A DNA stretch of 9,126 nt from Bifidobacterium breve (GTDB lineage Bacteria > Actinomycetota > Actinomycetes > Mycobacteriales > Mycobacteriaceae). Positions 6,667 through 9,126 of this stretch are shown here, in pieces; position 1 is the first letter of the stretch, and the number at the start of each line of letters is the position of its first letter. The notes below the pieces were generated by a model. That model saw only the letters and a program-made list of their open reading frames with translations. It was not told the DNA's origin and made no database searches. Location of the stretch: NCBI GenBank assembly GCA_945882475.1, contig CAMCWJ010000094.1, positions 1-9,126 on the forward strand, in the 5' to 3' direction. A program made the translations under genes and the position numbers.

Positions 6667-7635
6667 GTGGCAGCCGGTTCCGAGCCGACATTGAGCCAAC
6701 TGGGGGAGTTCGCCGTCATCGCGCGGATCGTTGGCGGCCGCACCGATCCGGCCGGGGTCCGAGTCGGCCCCGGCGACGATGCCGCGGTGATCGACGCTCC
6801 CGATGGCCGGGTGGTGGTGAGCACCGACATGCTGGTCGAGAACCGGCACTTCCGGCTGGACTGGTCCACGCCACACGACATCGGGCGCAAGGCGATCGCG
6901 CAGAACGCTGCCGACATCGAGGCGATGGGCGCCCGGGTCACCGCGTTCGTCATCGGTCTGGGGGCGCCGCCGGAGACCGCCGCCACGTCGGTGCAGCAAC
7001 TCGCCGACGGGATGTGGCAGGAGGCCGCAGCAGTGGCGGCCGGAATAGTCGGCGGTGATCTGGTGGCCAGTCCGCAGTGGGTGGTCTCGGTCACCGCTCT
7101 TGGTGACCTGGGCGGTCGCACCCCGGTGCTGCGAAGCGGGGCCCGGGCCGGCTCGGTGATCGCGATAGCCGGCGAACTCGGCCGCTCTGCAGCTGGACTT
7201 GCGTTGTACGACAGGGGAATTGAGGACTTCGAAGAGCTGCGCCTACGTCACCGGGTGCCGCACCCGCCCTACGGGCAGGGAGTCGCCGCCGCCGCCGGCG
7301 GCGCGCAGGCGATGACCGATGTGTCCGACGGGTTGATTGCGGATCTCGGCCATGTAGCGACCGCTTCGCAGGCTGTCCTCGATCTGCACTCCGATGCACT
7401 GCGCGCCGACGTCGATGCAGTGAGCCTGGCGGCTGAGGCGGTCGGGTCCGATCCGTGGTCGCTGGTACTGACCGGCGGGGAGGACCATGCCCTGGTCGCG
7501 TGTTTCCCCGGCGCCCCACCGCCGGGGTGGCGGGTGATCGGGACGGTGCGCGGCGGTCCCGGCGCGGTGTTGGTCGACGGACGCCCCTGGTCCGGTCCGG
7601 GCGGCTGGCAGTCGTTCGGACCGGGCACTTCGTGA
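6667..7635 (+). CDS. thiL: Thiamine-monophosphate kinase
   Basis: ThiL phosphorylates thiamine monophosphate with ATP to thiamine diphosphate, the active coenzyme. The 322-residue protein is of the AIR-synthase/PurM fold and full length (333 aa in M. tuberculosis). Landmarks are VGPGDDAAVI (D37, D38), VVSTDMLVENRHFRLDW (51-66), the glycine- and Asp-containing QNAADIEAMGA (79-89), GIVGGDLV (127-132), MTDVSDGLIADLGH (about 216-229) and GGEDHALV near the C-terminus; the acidic residues bind Mg-ATP. I choose the GTG at 6667 because GGAAGGAG (6655-6662) sits 4 nt before it and the N-terminus then matches the family. The in-frame GTG at 6628 lacks a Shine-Dalgarno and precedes the likely transcript start. 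ung follows 16 nt downstream on the same strand, so the two are probably co-transcribed. Confidence 0.96.
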   Translation: MAAGSEPTLSQLGEFAVIARIVGGRTDPAGVRVGPGDDAAVIDAPDGRVVVSTDMLVENRHFRLDWSTPHDIGRKAIAQNAADIEAMGARVTAFVIGLGAPPETAATSVQQLADGMWQEAAAVAAGIVGGDLVASPQWVVSVTALGDLGGRTPVLRSGARAGSVIAIAGELGRSAAGLALYDRGIEDFEELRLRHRVPHPPYGQGVAAAAGGAQAMTDVSDGLIADLGHVATASQAVLDLHSDALRADVDAVSLAAEAVGSDPWSLVLTGGEDHALVACFPGAPPPGWRVIGTVRGGPGAVLVDGRPWSGPGGWQSFGPGTS

Positions 7636-7648
7636 CGGCTCGGCCGTC
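7634..7648 (+). other. Small hairpin between thiL and ung
   Basis: GACGGC (7634-7639), loop TCG and GCCGTC (7643-7648) form a perfect 6-bp stem that begins within the thiL stop codon and ends 3 nt before the first ung GTG. No T-run follows, so termination is unlikely. It occupies the place where a ribosome-binding site for the first GTG would be, and no Shine-Dalgarno is seen there. Confidence 0.55.
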
Positions 7649-7649
7649 T

Positions 7650-7701
7650 CGGTGATTGAACCGAAAGACGTGGAAGCGGTGATTGAACCGAAAGACGTGG
7701 A
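7650..7701 (+). repeat. 27-bp-period tandem duplication over the ung start codon
   Basis: Positions 7650-7674 and 7677-7701 are identical over 25 bases at an offset of 27 bases. Each copy contains a GTG and the codons for MIEPKDVE or VIEPKDVE. Because the period is nine codons, the frame is kept and the protein begins MIEPKDVEAVIEPKDVEGD. The identity of the copies suggests a recent duplication. Confidence 0.95.
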
Positions 7702-8395
7702 GGGCGACCCCCTCGACCCCGGTTGGGCGGCTGCGCTGGCACCGGTCGCCGACCAGATCGCCGTGATGGGCGGCTTTCTGCGCGACGAGGTGGCCGCTGG
7801 TCGGCGGTACCTGCCGGCCGGTCCGAACATATTGCGGGCCTTCACATTTCCGTTCGAGGCTGTCAGGGTGCTGATCGTCGGCCAGGATCCCTACCCGACG
7901 CCCGGGCACGCGGTGGGCTTGAGCTTCTCGGTGGCCGCCGATGTCGCGCCGCTGCCGCGCAGCCTGGCCAACATCTTCGGTGAGTACCGCACCGACCTCG
8001 GCTACCCCCAGCCGGTCAACGGTGATCTCACCGCGTGGGCCGAGCGTGGAGTCCTGCTGCTCAATCGGGTTCTCACGGTACGCGCGGGAACTCCCGCCTC
8101 CCACCGTGGAAAGGGCTGGGAAGCGGTCACCGAGTGCGCTATCCGGGCATTGGCCGCCCGCGATCAGCCGATGGTGGCGATCCTGTGGGGCCGCGACGCC
8201 GCAACGCTCGCGCCGATGCTCACCGGAGGCCGGTGCGCGGTGATCGAGTCGGCCCATCCGTCGCCGTTGTCGGCGAGTCGGGGCTTCTTCGGGTCGCGGC
8301 CATTCAGCCGGACCAACGAGCTGCTGGTGGGGATGGGCGCTGCGCCGCTGGACTGGCGACTGCCGTCAGCGGGCGAAGCGAGCAGCGGAACTTAG
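7652..8395 (+). CDS. ung: Uracil-DNA glycosylase (family 1)
   Basis: Ung removes uracil from DNA after cytosine deamination or dUMP incorporation, starting base-excision repair; this matters in GC-rich genomes. Numbered from GTG 7652 (247 aa), it carries the water-activating motif GQDPYPTPGHAVGLSFSV (77-94, catalytic D79), LLLNRVLTV (136-144), GKGWEAVT, ILWGRDA and the DNA-intercalation motif HPSPLSASRGFFGSRPFSR (202-220, H202). M. tuberculosis Ung is 227 aa. Starting at the second duplicated GTG (7679) gives 238 aa and an N-terminus closer to the family length. I list 7652 because that copy keeps the original upstream context, but 7679 has a GGAAG just upstream and is a real alternative. The C-terminus extends nine residues past the usual WRLP end. 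Its TAG interlocks with the rpmB stop. It probably shares a transcript with thiL. Confidence 0.95.
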   Translation: MIEPKDVEAVIEPKDVEGDPLDPGWAAALAPVADQIAVMGGFLRDEVAAGRRYLPAGPNILRAFTFPFEAVRVLIVGQDPYPTPGHAVGLSFSVAADVAPLPRSLANIFGEYRTDLGYPQPVNGDLTAWAERGVLLLNRVLTVRAGTPASHRGKGWEAVTECAIRALAARDQPMVAILWGRDAATLAPMLTGGRCAVIESAHPSPLSASRGFFGSRPFSRTNELLVGMGAAPLDWRLPSAGEASSGT

Positions 8396-8586
8396 CCGCG
8401 GGTGACCTTGCCGGCCTTGAGGCAGGAGGTGCAGACGTTGACGCGCTGCTTGTTGCCGCCGGGGCGGCTCGTGGCGTGAACGGTCTGGATGTTGGGGTTC
8501 CAGCGCCGGTTGGTCCGGCGGTGCGAGTGCGACACCGACTTGCCGAACCCGGGACCCTTCCCGCATACATCGCATACGGCAGCCAT
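8392..8586 (-). CDS. rpmB: Large-subunit ribosomal protein L28 (bL28), zinc-ribbon (C+) form
   Basis: L28 is a small protein of the 50S ribosomal subunit. The 64 residues begin MAAVCDVCGKGPGFGKSVSHSHRRTNRRW and end VCTSCLKAGKVTRG. The two CxxC pairs (CDVC and CTSC) mark the zinc-binding form; mycobacteria also have cysteine-free L28 copies that are induced under zinc limitation from another locus. The ATG at 8586 has GAGGAG 6 nt upstream (8593-8598) and the size fits the family. A longer in-frame extension to 8769 would read through the intergenic repeats and is not credible. Its TAA (8392-8394) overlaps the ung TAG (8393-8395), so the two genes converge with a 4-bp overlap and no space for a terminator between them. 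Confidence 0.96.
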   Translation of the reverse strand: MAAVCDVCGKGPGFGKSVSHSHRRTNRRWNPNIQTVHATSRPGGNKQRVNVCTSCLKAGKVTRG

Positions 8587-8643
8587 GTCGAACTCCTCAG
8601 ATTGTCGGTGGGGCCAACGACCGCACGCGGGTGACCTTGGGCA

Positions 8644-8673
8644 AGGATACCGTCGCGGTCGACCGAACGCCAA
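8644..8673 (-). promoter_or_regulatory. Putative sigma-A-like promoter for rpmB
   Basis: On the minus strand, TTGGCG (8668-8673) as -35 and TATCCT (8644-8649) as -10 are separated by 18 nt. The transcript would start near 8637, leaving a leader of about 50 nt before the rpmB ATG. This is the best two-box promoter in the window. Confidence 0.55.
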
Positions 8674-8679
8674 AATGCC

Positions 8680-8770
8680 CTCCCCGGCGCGGCAGCGCCA
8701 AAGGTTGAGTCTCCCCGCGCGGCAGCGCCAAGAGTTAAGTCTCCCGGCGCGGCCAGCGCGCCGAATCAAC
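8680..8770. repeat. Three tandem 30-31-bp hairpin-forming repeats upstream of rpmB
   Basis: Copies lie at 8680-8710, 8711-8740 and 8741-8770. Copies 1 and 2 differ by one indel and a few substitutions; copy 3 is more diverged. Each begins CTCCC and carries an inverted repeat of the form GCGC-GGCA-GCGC (GGCGC/GCGCC in copy 1, 8686-8699), followed in copies 1 and 2 by an A-rich tail ending TTGAGT or TTAAGT. A fourth, partial relative (GGCGC, GGCAGCGC, GAATC) occurs at 8794-8816, in the leader of the next gene. The array sits between the rpmB promoter and that of the DAK-like gene. Confidence 0.85.
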
Positions 8771-8787
8771 CCGTCGGCCGATCTCGT

Positions 8788-8793
8788 TAGGCT
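8788..8793 (+). promoter_or_regulatory. Putative -10 box (TAGGCT) for the DAK-like gene
   Basis: TAGGCT fits TANNNT and would start RNA near 8800, giving a leader of about 27 nt that contains the GGAGG at 8817-8821. No clear -35 is visible; repeat copy 3 ends at about the -35 position. Confidence 0.45.
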
Positions 8794-8827
8794 GGCGCAC
8801 GGCAGCGCAGCGAATCGGAGGTGGGCG

Positions 8828-9126
8828 ATGCCGGACCGGCGTCTGGACGCGTCCGCCCTGCGGGACTGGGCTCACCGGGCGGTGGGGGACCTGCTTACCC
8901 ATGCCGAGGAGATCAACGACCTCAACGTGTTCCCGGTTGCCGACGCCGACACCGGGACAAACCTGCTGTTCACCATGCGTGCGGCGCAGGCCGCGGGGGA
9001 TTCGGTTCAGGACCTCGGCGATGTCACTACGGTGGCGCAGGCGCTGGCCGGCGGAGCGCTGGACGGCGCCCGTGGCAATTCCGGGGTGATCCTGTCCCAA
9101 ATCCTGCGCGGGCTGGCCGACGCGAC
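8828..9126 (+). CDS. DAK/DhaL-domain protein (FakA/YloV-like, Rv2974c type), N-terminal part
   Basis: Only the first 99 residues are in the window; the frame is open at the right edge. The start ATG at 8828 has GGAGG 6 nt upstream. The protein shows the DhaL-type nucleotide-binding signature LNVFPVADADTGTNLLFTM (the canonical form is NVFPVPDGDTGTN), whose aspartates hold Mg-ATP, and GALDGARGNSGVILSQILRGLA. Members of this family in Firmicutes (FakA) phosphorylate fatty acids bound to FakB proteins. The mycobacterial member is annotated as a dihydroxyacetone-kinase-like protein and, to my knowledge, its substrate is not established. By synteny with M. tuberculosis, recG is expected downstream. 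Family assignment is firm; the function is inferred only. Confidence 0.9.
   Translation, partial: MPDRRLDASALRDWAHRAVGDLLTHAEEINDLNVFPVADADTGTNLLFTMRAAQAAGDSVQDLGDVTTVAQALAGGALDGARGNSGVILSQILRGLADA

Larger units (their letters stand above)
8587..8827. other. Divergent intergenic region rpmB / DAK-like gene
   Basis: This 241-nt interval, the only gene-free stretch of its size in the window, holds the rpmB leader and promoter at the left, the hairpin repeats in the middle, and a -10 box plus ribosome-binding site for the DAK-like gene at the right. I see no RNA gene or recognisable riboswitch in it. Confidence 0.7.

Noticed and set aside
7280..7306. GCC/GGC-rich palindromic run in thiL
   Set aside because: It encodes an Ala/Gly stretch (GVAAAAGGAQA) that also occurs in M. 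tuberculosis ThiL; simple codon-repeat composition explains it.
7091..8257. A 388-codon minus-strand frame opposite thiL and ung
   Set aside because: Arg/Pro-rich, no domain, antisense to two full-length enzymes.
8587..8769. N-terminal extension of rpmB through the repeats (start 8769)
   Set aside because: L28 is 64 residues with a proper GAGGAG before ATG 8586; the extension only translates the intergenic repeats.
1..9126. Mobile element, defence system, CRISPR array or biosynthetic cluster
   Set aside because: Every long coding region is a core mycobacterial gene in the expected order; no transposase, integrase, repeat-spacer array or toxin-antitoxin pair is seen.

Overview
The window is a GC-rich stretch of a mycobacterial chromosome, most likely a Mycolicibacterium or other non-tuberculous Mycobacterium. 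Gene order and protein sequence match, from memory, the M. tuberculosis block mutT1 - ppk1 - fbiD/cofC / gpsA - ddl / DUF3515 (Rv2980 type) / thiL - ung / rpmB / DAK-like (Rv2974c type). Other mycobacterial signs are TANNNT -10 boxes, frequent GTG starts and an FbiD-type coenzyme F420 gene. No tRNA, rRNA, CRISPR, prophage or insertion sequence is visible. Every long coding region is a recognisable core gene, so I find no new multi-gene system.

Layout. Positions 1-3814 run leftward: fbiD (F420 precursor), ppk1 (polyphosphate kinase) and mutT1 (sanitation of oxidised nucleotides). ppk1 and mutT1 are 6 nt apart. mutT1 is interrupted by an in-frame TAG that separates the Nudix part from the histidine-phosphatase part. 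Positions 3885-6032 run rightward: gpsA (phospholipid glycerol backbone) and ddl (peptidoglycan D-Ala-D-Ala). A leftward membrane-anchored DUF3515 protein meets ddl tail to tail, 2 nt apart. Positions 6667-8395 run rightward: thiL (thiamine diphosphate) and ung (uracil-DNA repair). rpmB (ribosomal protein L28, zinc-ribbon form) runs leftward and its stop codon interlocks with that of ung. From 8828 a DhaL/DAK-domain gene runs rightward and is cut by the window end.

Functionally this is housekeeping: nucleotide-pool and DNA repair (mutT1, ung), phosphate storage (ppk1), cofactors (fbiD, thiL), envelope precursors (gpsA, ddl) and translation (rpmB). The unusual points are small in scale: the amber codon in mutT1; a tandem duplication that copies the ung start codon and first nine codons behind a small hairpin; a perfect 13-bp inverted repeat inside fbiD; three or four hairpin-forming repeats in the rpmB/DAK intergenic region; and back-to-back promoters between DUF3515 and thiL.
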